Positions 25,256 to 35,418 of a DNA stretch of 64,000 nt are shown piece after piece; the stretch's first letter is position 1; every line of letters starts with the position of its first letter. This DNA comes from Polycladidibacter hongkongensis (GTDB lineage Bacteria > Pseudomonadota > Alphaproteobacteria > Rhizobiales > Stappiaceae): contig NZ_LLWC01000017.1 in the NCBI RefSeq assembly GCF_001561995.1, forward strand, positions 177,953 through 241,952. Reading direction: 5' to 3'. The notes beneath the pieces are model-generated. The model was not told the DNA's origin. It was given only the letters and a program-made list of their open reading frames with translations, and made no database searches. Both the position numbers and the translations under genes were made by a program.

Positions 25256-27232
25256 ATGAACACAAATTTCCGTAACTTCGCCCTCTGGGTGATTATCGGT
25301 CTTCTCCTTATCGCTCTGTTCAATATGTTCCAAAGCCCGACAGCGCGAAATGCTAGCAATGAAATTGCATTTTCGGAGTTTTTGACCAAGGTTGAGCAAA
25401 GCGACGTTCGCGAAGTTACAATCCAAGATCAGAATATCACCGGTGACTACACCTCTGGCGGTTCATTTGCGACTTATGCGCCGCGCGGAGCTCAATATGT
25501 CGAGTTGCTGCGTGCCAAAAACGTGCAGATTAATGCCAAGCCACCATCTGAGAATTTCTCGTTGATTGGAGCTTTGATTTCTTGGTTCCCGATGCTGCTG
25601 ATTCTCGGCATCTGGATCTTCGTGATGCGCCAGATGCAGGGCGGTGGCGGCAAGGCGATGGGTTTTGGCAAGTCCAAGGCCAAATTGCTGACCGAGACAG
25701 CGGGGCGCGTCACTTTTGAAGATGTCGCCGGTATTGATGAAGCGAAGGAAGATCTGCAGGAAATTGTCGAGTTTTTGCAAGATCCGCAGAAGTTCCAGCG
25801 CCTTGGTGGCCGTATTCCACGCGGAGTTCTGCTTGTTGGCCCTCCAGGTACGGGTAAAACCCTGACCGCGCGGGCGGTGGCTGGTGAGGCTAATGTTCCG
25901 TTCTTCACCATCTCCGGCTCTGACTTTGTCGAGATGTTTGTGGGTGTTGGTGCTTCTCGTGTGCGTGACATGTTCGAGCAAGCGAAGAAGAATGCGCCTT
26001 GCATTATCTTTATTGACGAGATTGATGCTGTTGGTCGCCACCGCGGCGCCGGTCTTGGCGGCGGCAATGACGAGCGTGAGCAGACCCTTAACCAGCTCCT
26101 GGTGGAGATGGATGGCTTTGAGGCTAATGAGGGCGTGATTATCATTGCCGCGACGAACCGGCCAGACGTGCTGGATCCAGCGTTGCTGCGCCCGGGCCGT
26201 TTTGACCGACAGATCGTCGTTCCTAATCCTGACATTATCGGCCGGGAGAAAATTCTCAAGGTACACATGCGCAAGGTACCTTTGGCACCGGATGTTGATG
26301 TGCATACTCTTGCGCGTGGTACACCGGGCTTCTCCGGTGCGGACTTGATGAACCTTGTTAACGAGGCAGCTCTGCTGGCAGCGCGTCGCAACAAACGGCT
26401 TGTGACCATGAGCGAGTTTGAAGATGCTAAGGACAAGGTGATGATGGGTGCGGAGCGCCGCACACTGGTGATGAGCGAGGAAGAGAAAAAACTGACCGCT
26501 TACCACGAGGCCGGGCACGCGCTGGTGGCGTTGCATATGCCTGCGAGTGATCCTATTCACAAGGCGACAATTATCCCGCGTGGGCGCGCGCTCGGGATGG
26601 TGATGCGGCTACCTGAGAAGGATCAGGTTTCGTTGACCCGCGCTAAATGCCGCGCTGATTTGGCCGTTGCCATGGGTGGCCGTGTAGCGGAAGAAATGAT
26701 CTTCGGCTATGAAAAGGTGACCACGGGGGCCGGTGGTGACATCCAGATGGCGACGAAGCTCGCACGAGCTATGGCGACGCAATACGGTATGTCTGATGCG
26801 CTGGGGCCTCTGCTTTATGGCGAGAATCAGGAGGAAGTGTTCCTCGGGCACTCTGTTGCGAAAAACCAGAGCGTTTCGGAAGATACGCAAAAGTTGGTGG
26901 ATGCCGAGGTAAAACGCTTTGTTACCGAAGGACTTGAGAAGGCTGAGCAGATCCTGAAGGATCATGAGGATCAGCTGCATACAATCGCCCAAGGATTGCT
27001 TGAATACGAGACCTTAAGCGGTGATGAAATCGAGAACCTTCTCAAGGGTGAAGAACCAAGCCGTGATACTGGCGGTGATAGCAAGGCGCCGAGCAAGTCT
27101 GCCGTGCCAACCGCCGGTGCTAACAGCGCTACAAATGGTGCTAGTGACGGGACCTCTAGCGAAGGCAACAAGGCAAGCGAGTCTTCGGCATCGTCTGGAG
27201 ATGCGCCAAGCACACCTGCGCCAGATGCATAA
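25256..27232 (+). CDS. ftsH: ATP-dependent zinc metalloprotease FtsH
   Basis: 658 aa. Two membrane helices (about 9-24 and 104-124) flank a short periplasmic domain. The AAA+ module has Walker A GPPGTGKT at ~195-202, Walker [10 protein letters not shown], and the arginine-finger region RPGRFDRQI. The zinc site HEAGH is at ~418-422, with the third ligand further on. It degrades membrane and short-lived cytoplasmic proteins, including RpoH in E. coli; rpoH is in this window at 41.3 kb. The last ~55 residues are a Ser/Ala/Gly/Asp-rich tail not found in the catalytic core. Confidence 0.97.
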   Translation: MNTNFRNFALWVIIGLLLIALFNMFQSPTARNASNEIAFSEFLTKVEQSDVREVTIQDQNITGDYTSGGSFATYAPRGAQYVELLRAKNVQINAKPPSENFSLIGALISWFPMLLILGIWIFVMRQMQGGGGKAMGFGKSKAKLLTETAGRVTFEDVAGIDEAKEDLQEIVEFLQDPQKFQRLGGRIPRGVLLVGPPGTGKTLTARAVAGEANVPFFTISGSDFVEMFVGVGASRVRDMFEQAKKNAPCIIFIDEIDAVGRHRGAGLGGGNDEREQTLNQLLVEMDGFEANEGVIIIAATNRPDVLDPALLRPGRFDRQIVVPNPDIIGREKILKVHMRKVPLAPDVDVHTLARGTPGFSGADLMNLVNEAALLAARRNKRLVTMSEFEDAKDKVMMGAERRTLVMSEEEKKLTAYHEAGHALVALHMPASDPIHKATIIPRGRALGMVMRLPEKDQVSLTRAKCRADLAVAMGGRVAEEMIFGYEKVTTGAGGDIQMATKLARAMATQYGMSDALGPLLYGENQEEVFLGHSVAKNQSVSEDTQKLVDAEVKRFVTEGLEKAEQILKDHEDQLHTIAQGLLEYETLSGDEIENLLKGEEPSRDTGGDSKAPSKSAVPTAGANSATNGASDGTSSEGNKASESSASSGDAPSTPAPDA

Positions 27233-27257
27233 ACATAGCTTTGAGATTAAAAATGAG

Positions 27258-27288
27258 CCTCGCCCCTGCGGCGGGGCTTTTTCTTTTT
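27258..27288 (+). terminator. intrinsic terminator of ftsH
   Basis: GCCCC (27262-27266) and GGGGC (27273-27277) pair around TGCGGC and are followed by TTTTTCTTTTT, ~25 bases after the ftsH stop. Confidence 0.8.
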
Positions 27289-27454
27289 GGCTTTACGATT
27301 ATGCATGGCGCATTGCGCTTGTGTAACACTGTGCCGCACAAATTGATGGGATGGATTGGCGGGTCTTAAGGAATTTTTCAGGAGCTTGTTTATAGTCCCT
27401 AACAAAATTGGATGGCAGCAAGCCAGTGAACTCAGAGTTTTTATGAGGGTGTTT

Positions 27455-28801
27455 ATGACACGGAAGTATTTTGGAACCGATGGCATGCGCGGTACGGCCA
27501 ACAGCTGGCCGATTACGCCGGAGATCGCGCTGAAACTGGGGATGGCCGCAGGCATCGTTTTCCGCCGTGGCAAGCATCAGCATCGTGTTGTTATTGGTAA
27601 GGACACTCGGCTTTCCGGTTACATGATTGAAAATGCGCTGGTGGCTGGGTTTACGGCTGTTGGCGTAGATGCATTTGTGCTTGGCCCCATGCCAACGCCA
27701 GGTGTGGCAATGCTAACGCAATCCTTGCGCGCTGATTTGGGGGTGATGGTCTCTGCTTCTCATAACCCTTTTGAAGACAATGGTATCAAGTTCTTTGGTC
27801 CTGATGGCTATAAGCTATCGGATGATGTTGAGTTGGAAATTGAGAGTCTTCTTGAGAAAGATCTAACCGAGCAACTTGCTGCGCCGGGAGATTTGGGGCG
27901 GGCAAAGCGCATTGAAGGCATGCGTGATCGCTATATGGAGTTTGCCAAGCGGACTATGCCGCGTGGGGTCTCGCTCGAGGGCATGCGGGTAGTCATCGAT
28001 TGTGCGAACGGGGCGGCCTATAAAGTTGCGCCAGATGTACTTTGGGAACTTGGTGCGGAAGTGTTCACAATTGGTGTTGAGCCTAACGGCTATAATATCA
28101 ACCGTGAGTGCGGCTCCACAGCGCCATTGGCACTAAGCGAGAAGGTGCGAGAGCTGCGGGCTGATATCGGCATAGCGCTGGACGGGGATGCGGACCGGGT
28201 CATCATCGTTGATGAAAACGGTAAGGTTGTCGACGGCGACCAGCTGATGGCGATTATCGCAAAGTCTTGGCATGAGGACGGTCGGCTGACAGGGAAGGGC
28301 ATTGCGGCGACAGTCATGTCTAACCTTGGTCTTGAGCGCTTCCTTAACGGGTTAGGGCTGGAGCTGGCCCGTACCAAGGTTGGCGATCGCTATGTGGTGG
28401 AGCGTATGCGGGAAAGCGGATTTAATATCGGCGGTGAACAATCCGGACATATTGTGCTTTCTGACTTTGCGACAACCGGAGATGGGTTGGTGGCCGCACT
28501 TCAGATTCTCGCATGTGTTAAGCGCATGAAACAGCCGGTATCCAAGGTTTGCCAATGCTTTGAGCCCGTGCCGCAAATACTTCAGAATGTGCGATATGGT
28601 GTTGGTAAGCCGCTTGAAAATGAAACTGTTAAGCAGGCTATTGCAGAGGGCGAGGCTGCGCTATCCGGTATCGGCCGCTTGGTCATTCGTGCGAGCGGCA
28701 CAGAGCCGCTCATCCGCGTCATGGGCGAGGCAGATGATAAGGATAAGCTGATTAGCGTCATTGAGAAGATTGTCGCCGCGGTAAAAGCAGCGGCAAGCTA
28801 G
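27455..28801 (+). CDS. glmM: phosphoglucosamine mutase
   Basis: 448 aa from the ATG at 27455 ([13 protein letters not shown]), the family start; upstream in-frame codons lack similarity. It converts glucosamine-6-phosphate to glucosamine-1-phosphate for peptidoglycan and LPS precursors. The phosphoserine loop SASHN places the active Ser at 102. The metal loop is DGDADR (~243-248) and the phosphate-binding [12 protein letters not shown] is at the C-terminus. The usual FGTDGIRG has Met for Ile here, a mild change. The ftsH-glmM order is common. Confidence 0.96.
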   Translation: MTRKYFGTDGMRGTANSWPITPEIALKLGMAAGIVFRRGKHQHRVVIGKDTRLSGYMIENALVAGFTAVGVDAFVLGPMPTPGVAMLTQSLRADLGVMVSASHNPFEDNGIKFFGPDGYKLSDDVELEIESLLEKDLTEQLAAPGDLGRAKRIEGMRDRYMEFAKRTMPRGVSLEGMRVVIDCANGAAYKVAPDVLWELGAEVFTIGVEPNGYNINRECGSTAPLALSEKVRELRADIGIALDGDADRVIIVDENGKVVDGDQLMAIIAKSWHEDGRLTGKGIAATVMSNLGLERFLNGLGLELARTKVGDRYVVERMRESGFNIGGEQSGHIVLSDFATTGDGLVAALQILACVKRMKQPVSKVCQCFEPVPQILQNVRYGVGKPLENETVKQAIAEGEAALSGIGRLVIRASGTEPLIRVMGEADDKDKLISVIEKIVAAVKAAAS

Positions 28802-28827
28802 GCGCAGATTGACTGCTCGGTTTTTAA

Positions 28828-28855
28828 GAAGGGGTGGCATCGCCACTCCTTTTTC
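28828..28855 (+). terminator. intrinsic terminator of glmM
   Basis: AGGGGTGGC (28830-28838), ATC loop, GCCACTCCT (28842-28850) with one G-U pair, then TTTTC. Confidence 0.85.
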
Positions 28856-28881
28856 ATTTCAGAGCACATTCACACAAACAA

Positions 28882-28912
28882 GGTTAATTTACTTGGTTAA
28901 TAACTAGGTAAT
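28882..28912 (+). repeat. three iterated GGTTAAT-like repeats upstream of the beta-barrel gene
   Basis: GGTTAAT at 28882-28888 and 28895-28901, then GGTAAT at 28907-28912, spaced 13 and 12 bases (about one helical turn each). They lie 50-80 bases before the outer-membrane protein start, suggesting a cooperative regulator site. Confidence 0.45.
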
Positions 28913-28962
28913 ATTGACTTGCTATTAACTACGATAATGTGAGCCCATGACGGGCGTATTCT

Positions 28963-29727
28963 ATGGATTTCCACATGTCGTTGTTGTCGCGCTCTCTCGG
29001 TTTTTTGGTGTTGCTTGCTGCTTTTCCCGCGGCTGCAGAGGATTTGCCAGAGCCACAAATTCAACATGATCCGATTTTGCCTATGATGGCGGAGCCGGGC
29101 GGTTGGTATTTACGGCTTGATGCGGCCTATCCTGCAGCCAATGGCGTGGATGGCGGTGCTGCCTTTCAAAACAATCAATTAGATCGCAATGCTGTAGTCG
29201 GCGCCGGTGTTGGCTATCGGTTTGATGAGATGTTAAGGGTTGATCTGAGTGCTGACTACCTGTTGGCGCGCCGTGCGCAAGGTACGTTGGCAGCGGCCCC
29301 CACGCAGGAAAGCGCTAGGATTTCCGGGCTTACATTTTTGGCGAATGCGTATGTAGACCTGCCGAATAGTAGCGCTCTTACCCCTTATTTCGGCGCGGGC
29401 ATTGGTTCCTCCTATCTGATTACCGGGGATGTGGCCGCAACAGCGGCAGATGGGAGCGTGGCGCGGCATGGTGGCGCTCGGAAATGGTCGCTTGCTTGGG
29501 CAATGATGGCTGGCGTTGGACTGGAAATATCTCCGCAGTTAAGTCTTGATGCCGGTTACCGCTATATCAAATACGGGGCGGCACACAGCGCAGCGTATTA
29601 TTCAGGTGGCAACATGGTGCGCACCCAATTTGATGGTCTTGATGCCCATGAGATTCGGTTTGGCATGCGCTACCAGTTTGATTCTGGAGTGATGCGTGCG
29701 CCGGGGGCTGTTCTGCCCGATTTTTAG
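28963..29727 (+). CDS. outer-membrane beta-barrel protein (Omp25/31-like)
   Basis: 254 aa from ATG 28963, or 250 from ATG 28975; neither has a clear ribosome site. A signal peptide ends at about FPAAAE. The mature part is a series of alternating amphipathic strands (YLRLDAAY, VVGAGVGYRF, LRVDLSADYL, FLANAYVDL, YFGAGIGSSY, LSLDAGYRYIKYG, EIRFGMRYQF) with a C-terminal Phe typical of outer-membrane barrels. It resembles the eight-stranded small porin/immunogenic Omp family of Rhizobiales. Function unknown. Stand-alone transcript. Confidence 0.8.
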   Translation: MDFHMSLLSRSLGFLVLLAAFPAAAEDLPEPQIQHDPILPMMAEPGGWYLRLDAAYPAANGVDGGAAFQNNQLDRNAVVGAGVGYRFDEMLRVDLSADYLLARRAQGTLAAAPTQESARISGLTFLANAYVDLPNSSALTPYFGAGIGSSYLITGDVAATAADGSVARHGGARKWSLAWAMMAGVGLEISPQLSLDAGYRYIKYGAAHSAAYYSGGNMVRTQFDGLDAHEIRFGMRYQFDSGVMRAPGAVLPDF

Positions 29728-29788
29728 TGGGTAGTTTGTCAGCGGTCTGGTTGGAAAAGCTAGAAACGTCCTTTTCAAAATTTTTTAG

Positions 29789-29816
29789 TTGACCTCATCT
29801 CAGCTTTGCCATAGAC
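29789..29816 (+). promoter_or_regulatory. serC: promoter of serC
   Basis: TTGACC (29789-29794) and ATAGAC (29811-29816), 16-base spacing. The predicted start, about 29823, puts the serC-motif hairpins at the very 5' end of the mRNA. Confidence 0.6.
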
Positions 29817-29830
29817 CAACCAGTGGGACA

Positions 29831-29871
29831 CCCCTCCCCAACGAGGGGCGCCTATCTGAGAGGGTAGCTAC
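29831..29871 (+). ncRNA. serC-motif leader RNA (tandem hairpins before serC)
   Basis: Hairpin 1: CCCCTC (29831-29836), loop CCCAAC, GAGGGG (29843-29848). Hairpin 2: CTATCT (29852-29857), loop GAGA, GGGTAG (29862-29867), two of its pairs being G-U. The ATG of serC follows at 29872, and the right arm of hairpin 2 includes the AGAGGG ribosome site. This position and layout match the serC RNA motif described by comparative genomics in alphaproteobacteria, a cis-regulatory candidate whose ligand or trigger has not been settled to my knowledge. Confidence 0.8.
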
Positions 29872-31044
29872 ATGGCTAATATTGAAACACCGGCAACCAA
29901 GCCGGCGAATCCGAATTTTTCTTCGGGTCCTTGTGCGAAACGTCCAGGCTGGAAACCAGCTGTACTGGAAGACGCACCACTAGGTCGTTCTCACCGTGCG
30001 AAAATTGGCAAGGCCAAACTTGCGCAGGCGATTGAGCTGACCCGCGAAGTTCTCGAAGTTCCTTCCGACTACAAAATCGGTATTGTTCCAGCATCTGATA
30101 CAGGCGCTGTTGAAATGGCGCTCTGGTCTTTGCTTGGCGCGCGCCCTGTCGATATGCTGGCATGGGAAAGCTTTGGCGCTGGCTGGGTCACTGATGTGGT
30201 GAAGCAGTTGAAGCTTGCAGATGCTCGCAAGCTGGAAGCTGGTTATGGCGAGTTGCCTGATCTGTCGCAGGTCAACTTCGATCATGATGTTGTATTTACT
30301 TGGAATGGCACGACTTCTGGCGTTCGTGTGCCGAATGCAGATTGGATTCCGGCGGATCGCAAAGGGCTGACAATTTGCGACGCAACCTCTGCGGCGTTTG
30401 CGCAGGATCTGGATTTCACCAAGTTGGATGTGGTGACTTTCTCTTGGCAAAAAGTGCTGGGCGGTGAAGCTGCGCACGGTGTGCTTATTTTGTCGCCGCG
30501 GGCTGTTGAGCGCCTTGAAAGCTACACGCCTGCATGGCCACTGCCGAAGATTTTCCGCCTAACCAAGGGCGGTAAGTTGATTGACGGTATCTTTACCGGT
30601 GCAACGATCAACACGCCTTCCATGCTTTGTGTTGAAGATTACCTTGATGCACTTGGCTGGGCAAAAGGCCTTGGTGGGCTGCCGGCATTGATCGGCCGTG
30701 CGGATGCCAATTCCGGTGCAATTGCTGATTGGGCCGAGAAAACTGCTTGGGTTGACTTCTTGGCAACCGATAAAGCGACGCGCTCCAATACTTCAGTTTG
30801 TCTCAAGATTGTTGATCCCGAAATTCAGCAGTTGGATGAGGCTGCACAAGCCGCTTTTGCAAAGGCGATGGTGAGTGCTCTGGACAAAGAAGGCGTTGCT
30901 TATGACATCGGCGCCTATCGCGATGCTCCATCTGGTTTGCGGATCTGGGCAGGCGCTACCGTCGAGTTGGCGAATGTTGAAGCTTTGCTGCCGTGGCTTG
31001 ATTGGGCATTTGCTCAGGAAAAAGCCAAGCTTGCTAGCGCTTAA
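29872..31044 (+). CDS. serC: phosphoserine aminotransferase
   Basis: 390 aa, class V PLP aminotransferase of the alphaproteobacterial length class. It converts 3-phosphohydroxypyruvate and glutamate to phosphoserine. Seen: [13 protein letters not shown] near the N-terminus, [20 protein letters not shown], and the PLP lysine region [16 protein letters not shown] (Lys ~194). Its ribosome site is in a leader hairpin. serA follows after 133 bases, so the two steps from 3-phosphoglycerate to phosphoserine are clustered. Confidence 0.96.
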   Translation: MANIETPATKPANPNFSSGPCAKRPGWKPAVLEDAPLGRSHRAKIGKAKLAQAIELTREVLEVPSDYKIGIVPASDTGAVEMALWSLLGARPVDMLAWESFGAGWVTDVVKQLKLADARKLEAGYGELPDLSQVNFDHDVVFTWNGTTSGVRVPNADWIPADRKGLTICDATSAAFAQDLDFTKLDVVTFSWQKVLGGEAAHGVLILSPRAVERLESYTPAWPLPKIFRLTKGGKLIDGIFTGATINTPSMLCVEDYLDALGWAKGLGGLPALIGRADANSGAIADWAEKTAWVDFLATDKATRSNTSVCLKIVDPEIQQLDEAAQAAFAKAMVSALDKEGVAYDIGAYRDAPSGLRIWAGATVELANVEALLPWLDWAFAQEKAKLASA

Positions 31045-31177
31045 GAGCTGATGCCGTTTGCGGGGCGAGGGTGCCCCGCGCCTTTGGAATACCAAAATTC
31101 CCAATATATGCTGCCACCGGCCGCGCCAATGTGCGACCGGTCCCCTAGACTATGCCTGCAATTCAAGGATGAGACCC

Positions 31178-32770
31178 GTGGCACCTAAAGTTCTAATTTC
31201 CGACAAGCTATCCGAACGCGCCGTACAGATTTTTAAAGATCGTGGCTGCGATGTAGATTTCCTGCCTGACGTAGGTAAGGATAAAGATAAACTCGCCGAG
31301 ATTATTGGTCAGTACGATGGCTTGGCTATCCGCTCTGCGACCAAAGCGACGGAGAAAATCATTGAGGCAGCGACCAATCTGAAGGTTATTGGGCGTGCTG
31401 GTATTGGCGTTGACAACGTCGATATTCCTGCCGCGACTGCCAAGGGTATCATTGTCATGAATACCCCGTTTGGTAACGCTATCACCACAGCAGAGCATGC
31501 TATTGCGATGATGTTTGCTGTTGCCCGTCAGGTTCCTGCTGCTGATGCTTCTACCCAAGCTGGTAAGTGGGAGAAATCCAAATTCATGGGTACGGAGATC
31601 ACCTCCAAGACCCTTGGCTTGGTTGGCTGCGGTAACATTGGCTCTATCGTTGCCGAGCGCGCAATTGGCCTAAAAATGAAAGTGGTGGCGTTTGATCCAT
31701 TCCTTTCACCAGAACGTGCTGTTCAGCTGGGCGTAGAAAAAGTTGAGCTGGACGAGTTGTTCAAGCGCGCTGACTTTATCACACTACACACTCCGTTGAC
31801 CGACAAGACCCGCAACATCATCGATGCTGATGCAATTGCCACTATGAAAGACGGCATTTACATCATCAACTGTGCGCGTGGTGGGCTTGTTGATGAGGTT
31901 GCCCTGCGTGCGGCGCTGGATAGCGGTAAAGTCGGTGGTGCGGCGTTTGATGTTTTCACCGAAGAGCCAGCAAAAGAAAACGTGCTGTTTGGTGCGCCGA
32001 ACTTGGTGTGTACACCGCACCTTGGTGCGTCCACTTCCGAGGCGCAGGAAAACGTTGCGCTGCAGGTGGCTGAGCAGATGTCTGACTACCTGTTGAATGG
32101 CGCTGTAACCAACGCCTTAAACATGCCGTCCATTTCTGCTGAAGAAGCGCCGCGTCTGGCACCGTTTGTCAAACTGGCTGAGCAGCTGGGTTCTTTCGCA
32201 GGTCAGGCAACTGAAACAGCTATCAAAGGCATTCGCATCGAGTATGAAGGCGATGTTGCCGAGATGAATGTGAAAGCGATGACAGCAGCAGCCGTAACCG
32301 GTGTTTTGAAGCCGCTGTTGCAGACCATCAACATGGTTTCTGCACCTGCCATGGCGAAAGAGCGCGGCATTCAGATTGAAGATGTGCGCCGTGAGCGGCA
32401 GGGGGCCTATGAAAACTACATTCGTCTGACTGTTGTTACCGAGCGTCAGGAGCGCTCTGTTGCTGGAACCGTGTTTGCCGATGGTAAGCCGCGTGTTATC
32501 CAGATCAAAGGCATTAACATGGAAGCCGAGCTGGGCGAGAACATGTTGTATGTGACCAACGAAGATAAGCCCGGCTTTATCGGCCAGTTGGGCATGATCC
32601 TTGGTAATGCCGGTGTAAACATCGCTACTTTCAATCTTGGCCGTAAGACTGCCGGTGATGAGGCGATCTGTTTGGTGGAAGTTGATGGCGAAGTTAGCGA
32701 GGCAGTGACCGAGCAGATCGAAGCCATTTCGCAGGTGAAGCAAGCCAAACTGCTGCATTTTGCAGGCTAA
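31178..32770 (+). CDS. serA: D-3-phosphoglycerate dehydrogenase
   Basis: 530 aa from a GTG at 31178 (reads MAPKVLISDKLSE, matching homologues), with AAGGA 8 bases upstream; the ATG three codons earlier sits right on that site. Long-form SerA: substrate domain, Rossmann fold (GLVGCGNIGSIVAE, ~145-160), catalytic CARGGLVDE (Arg) and TPHLGASTSEAQ (His), an intervening domain (~315-450) and a C-terminal ACT domain (~455-530, MLYVTNEDKPGFIGQLG), usually the site of serine feedback. It makes 3-phosphohydroxypyruvate, the first step of serine synthesis. Confidence 0.96.
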   Translation: MAPKVLISDKLSERAVQIFKDRGCDVDFLPDVGKDKDKLAEIIGQYDGLAIRSATKATEKIIEAATNLKVIGRAGIGVDNVDIPAATAKGIIVMNTPFGNAITTAEHAIAMMFAVARQVPAADASTQAGKWEKSKFMGTEITSKTLGLVGCGNIGSIVAERAIGLKMKVVAFDPFLSPERAVQLGVEKVELDELFKRADFITLHTPLTDKTRNIIDADAIATMKDGIYIINCARGGLVDEVALRAALDSGKVGGAAFDVFTEEPAKENVLFGAPNLVCTPHLGASTSEAQENVALQVAEQMSDYLLNGAVTNALNMPSISAEEAPRLAPFVKLAEQLGSFAGQATETAIKGIRIEYEGDVAEMNVKAMTAAAVTGVLKPLLQTINMVSAPAMAKERGIQIEDVRRERQGAYENYIRLTVVTERQERSVAGTVFADGKPRVIQIKGINMEAELGENMLYVTNEDKPGFIGQLGMILGNAGVNIATFNLGRKTAGDEAICLVEVDGEVSEAVTEQIEAISQVKQAKLLHFAG

Positions 32771-32797
32771 GGGCTTTCAAGATAAAGTTTGAGACAA

Positions 32798-32823
32798 GGG
32801 CGGCCGTTGGCTGCCCTTTTTTT
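32798..32823 (+). terminator. intrinsic terminator of serA
   Basis: GGGCGGCC (32798-32805), GTT loop, GGCTGCCC (32809-32816), then TTTTTTT. It overlaps the 3' end of the convergent EamA gene. Confidence 0.9.
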
Positions 32824-33769
32824 ATGCGCGGTTTCGGCCCAGTTTGATTCTTCCTGAAATTAGCAACAGGGCTGTGAAGATGAGTGCGCCGCCAATCCAG
32901 TGATTGACTTGAAGTTTTTCGCCAAGGAAAACATATCCAAGTAAGATTGCAGATAGTGGCACGATAAGCGTGACCAGAGAGGCATTGGTGCTGCCCGCAT
33001 CGCGGATTAGCTTGAAGTAAATGAGATAGCAAGCAGCGGTGCACACGAGGGCAAGAGCGCCTACAGCCACCCAAACACCAGAAGAAACGGAAGCCAATTC
33101 GACGAGCGCGATGGACTGGCCGGGGTTCCAGCTGATGAATAGCACCGGGATAAGCAATACTGATGCTCCAGTTAGTTGTCCCGCCGCAAGTGTGTAAGTG
33201 GAGTACCCCTGCATGCGCTTGGCTAACATGAATGCGAAGGCGTAGGACAGGGCGGCGGTAAGGCAAAGGACTTGCGGCAGGAATACACCGGCTTCGCCAG
33301 CGAATGCGTCTTGCCCGACGAGAACTGCAACGCCTCCTAAGCCTAGAATGGCCGCCACGACTTTAGCGACCGATAGGCGCTCATCACTTGTGGCAATTTG
33401 TGCGAGGAGCATTGTGAATATCGGCGTGAAGGCATTTAGCACAGCGGCGAGGCCGGAAGGAATGTACTGCTGACTCCAGAAAAGCAATGAAAAGGGGAGG
33501 ACGTTGTTGATGAGGCCCAAGAGTAGAAAGATCGGGATATCCCGATAGGTTAATCGTACTGCGATTCCGGCGACTGCGGCGTATGCCCAAAGGGCGATGG
33601 AGGCAATAAAGACACGAAGAAACACCAGCGGCAGGGCAGGGATTTGCGAGACAGCTATTTTTGCCGAGAAAAAGGCCCCTCCCCATAAGCAGCCAAGCAG
33701 CAGCAAGAGGAACCAGCTGAGCAGCGACATTTGATTTGACGTAGTTGCGGATGCTGAGGCCTGACTCAT
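32822..33769 (-). CDS. EamA/DMT family transporter
   Basis: 315 aa from the ATG at 33769; the frame extends 11 codons to a TTG. About ten membrane helices in two EamA halves: the first begins LLLLGCLWGGAFFSAKIAV and ends near GGVAVLV; the second begins LTAALSYAFAFMLAKR and ends in IFTALLLI. The motif PLSAILLGYVFLGEKL in the second half is characteristic. The drug/metabolite family moves amino acids, purines and others; substrate not predictable. It ends within the serA terminator and is convergent with serA. Confidence 0.88.
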   Translation of the reverse strand: MSQASASATTSNQMSLLSWFLLLLLGCLWGGAFFSAKIAVSQIPALPLVFLRVFIASIALWAYAAVAGIAVRLTYRDIPIFLLLGLINNVLPFSLLFWSQQYIPSGLAAVLNAFTPIFTMLLAQIATSDERLSVAKVVAAILGLGGVAVLVGQDAFAGEAGVFLPQVLCLTAALSYAFAFMLAKRMQGYSTYTLAAGQLTGASVLLIPVLFISWNPGQSIALVELASVSSGVWVAVGALALVCTAACYLIYFKLIRDAGSTNASLVTLIVPLSAILLGYVFLGEKLQVNHWIGGALIFTALLLISGRIKLGRNRA

Positions 33770-33919
33770 TGATTTGGGCACTTTCAAAATACTTAAAAAC
33801 AATCTTAGTTATCCTGTTAAAGAAATTTGAGCGATTACACCACCCATTTTCTGCTTGATGAAAAAACATCGCTTTTAGTTGCAGAAAACACCCTGAAAAT
33901 TAGCGAGAAATGTGAGGAA

Positions 33920-33950
33920 GTGACTCGTCAGGCGAGCGGCTTCTCTATAT
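33920..33950 (+). promoter_or_regulatory. purA: candidate promoter of purA
   Basis: GTGACT (33920-33925) and TCTATA/CTATAT (33944-33950), 18-19 base spacing, in the 326-base gap between the EamA start and purA. The leader would be ~140 bases; I see no riboswitch in it. Confidence 0.35.
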
Positions 33951-34095
33951 AAGGTCATCGGATAAGCTCTTAATGGCGAGCGGGCTGCGACTTTTCTCAG
34001 TAAGTGGAAAACGTCTCGCGCCATCCATTCGAGCTGGCGGGCAGAAACGCCAGTGATCCTAAAGCATTGAATGCGCCGCAGGAGGGCGAAGTTTC

Positions 34096-35388
34096 ATGGC
34101 CAACGTTGTCGTTGTGGGTTCACAATGGGGTGATGAGGGGAAAGGCAAAATTGTCGACTGGCTTTCCGAACAAGCGGATGTGGTTATCCGCTATCAAGGT
34201 GGCCATAATGCCGGGCATACTCTCGTTATCGATGGTGTGAGCTACAAGTTGGCACTTCTGCCTTCCGGTTTGGTGCGTGGTAAGCTCTCTGTTATTGGTA
34301 ATGGTGTGGTTATTGATCCCCATGCGCTGGTTGCAGAAATCGAGCGTCTGGGTGCGCAAGGGGTGAAAGTTACTCCTGATGTGTTGCGCATTGCTGATAA
34401 TGCAACTTTGATCCTCTCGTTACACCGAGAGCTGGATGCACTACGAGAAAACGCAAGTGCAGAAGGCACCAAGATTGGTACCACTAAACGTGGTATTGGC
34501 CCTGCTTATGAAGATAAGGTTGGGCGCCGGGCTATTCGCGTTATGGATCTGGCCAATATGAGCACCTTGCCTGCCAAAATTGATCGTCTGCTGACGCATC
34601 ATAATGCCCTGCTACGCGGTCTTGGGCTGGCCGAAATCTCCTCTGAGACCATTTTTGAAGAGCTCTCCAGCGTTGCCGATAAAATTCTGCCATTCATGGA
34701 CAAGAGCTGGTACCTGCTGGATCAGGCACGCCGTGAGGGTAAACGCTTGTTGTTTGAAGGCGCACAAGGGGCGCTGCTGGATAACGATCATGGCACCTAT
34801 CCGTTTGTAACATCCTCAAATACAGTGGCTGGGCAGGCGACAACCGGTAGTGGTCTTGGCCCGAATTCTATCGATTACGTGCTCGGCATTACCAAGGCTT
34901 ATACCACGCGCGTTGGTGAAGGGCCTTTCCCAACAGAGCAGCAAAACGAAGTTGGCGAATTCCTTGGCGAGCGCGGCCATGAATTTGGGACCAATACCGG
35001 CCGTCGTCGCCGTTGTGGCTGGTTTGATGCCGTAATTGTGCGCCAAACTGTGTGTACCTCTGGTATCACTGGGATTGCCCTGACAAAGCTTGACGTATTA
35101 GATGGGTTGGACGAGATTAAAATTTGTGTCGGCTATGAGCTAGACGGGGAGCGGATCGACTACCTTCCAGCTTCGCAAGGGGCGCAGGCTCGGGTGGTTC
35201 CGATCTATGAATCCATGCCTGGCTGGAAAGAAACCACACAAGGTGCGCGCTCTTGGGCAGAGCTGCCTGCACAGGCGATTAAATATGTGCGCCGGGTAGA
35301 AGAGCTAATCGGCGCGCCGGTGGCTGTGCTTTCCACAAGCCCAGAGCGTGATGACACAATTTTGGTGCAAAATCCGTTTCAGGATTAA
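34096..35388 (+). CDS. purA: adenylosuccinate synthetase
   Basis: 430 aa, ATG at 34096 with AGGAGG upstream. It condenses IMP and aspartate using GTP, giving adenylosuccinate, the first committed step to AMP. The P-loop [14 protein letters not shown] is at ~9-22, followed by [25 protein letters not shown], and the IMP/GTP-binding [20 protein letters not shown] region. It is followed 30 bases later by a membrane-anchored hypothetical gene, as in related rhizobial genomes. Confidence 0.97.
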   Translation: MANVVVVGSQWGDEGKGKIVDWLSEQADVVIRYQGGHNAGHTLVIDGVSYKLALLPSGLVRGKLSVIGNGVVIDPHALVAEIERLGAQGVKVTPDVLRIADNATLILSLHRELDALRENASAEGTKIGTTKRGIGPAYEDKVGRRAIRVMDLANMSTLPAKIDRLLTHHNALLRGLGLAEISSETIFEELSSVADKILPFMDKSWYLLDQARREGKRLLFEGAQGALLDNDHGTYPFVTSSNTVAGQATTGSGLGPNSIDYVLGITKAYTTRVGEGPFPTEQQNEVGEFLGERGHEFGTNTGRRRRCGWFDAVIVRQTVCTSGITGIALTKLDVLDGLDEIKICVGYELDGERIDYLPASQGAQARVVPIYESMPGWKETTQGARSWAELPAQAIKYVRRVEELIGAPVAVLSTSPERDDTILVQNPFQD

Positions 35389-35418
35389 ACAGGAATGCCT
35401 GGAGGCTTGTGAGAGTAA

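Noticed and set aside
25463..26560. 365-codon minus-strand frame
   Set aside because: Antisense to the conserved AAA+ core of ftsH.
28882..28912. Considered as a CRISPR-like array
   Set aside because: Units are only 7 bases with 5-6 base gaps; fits a regulator site, not repeats with spacers. No cas genes.
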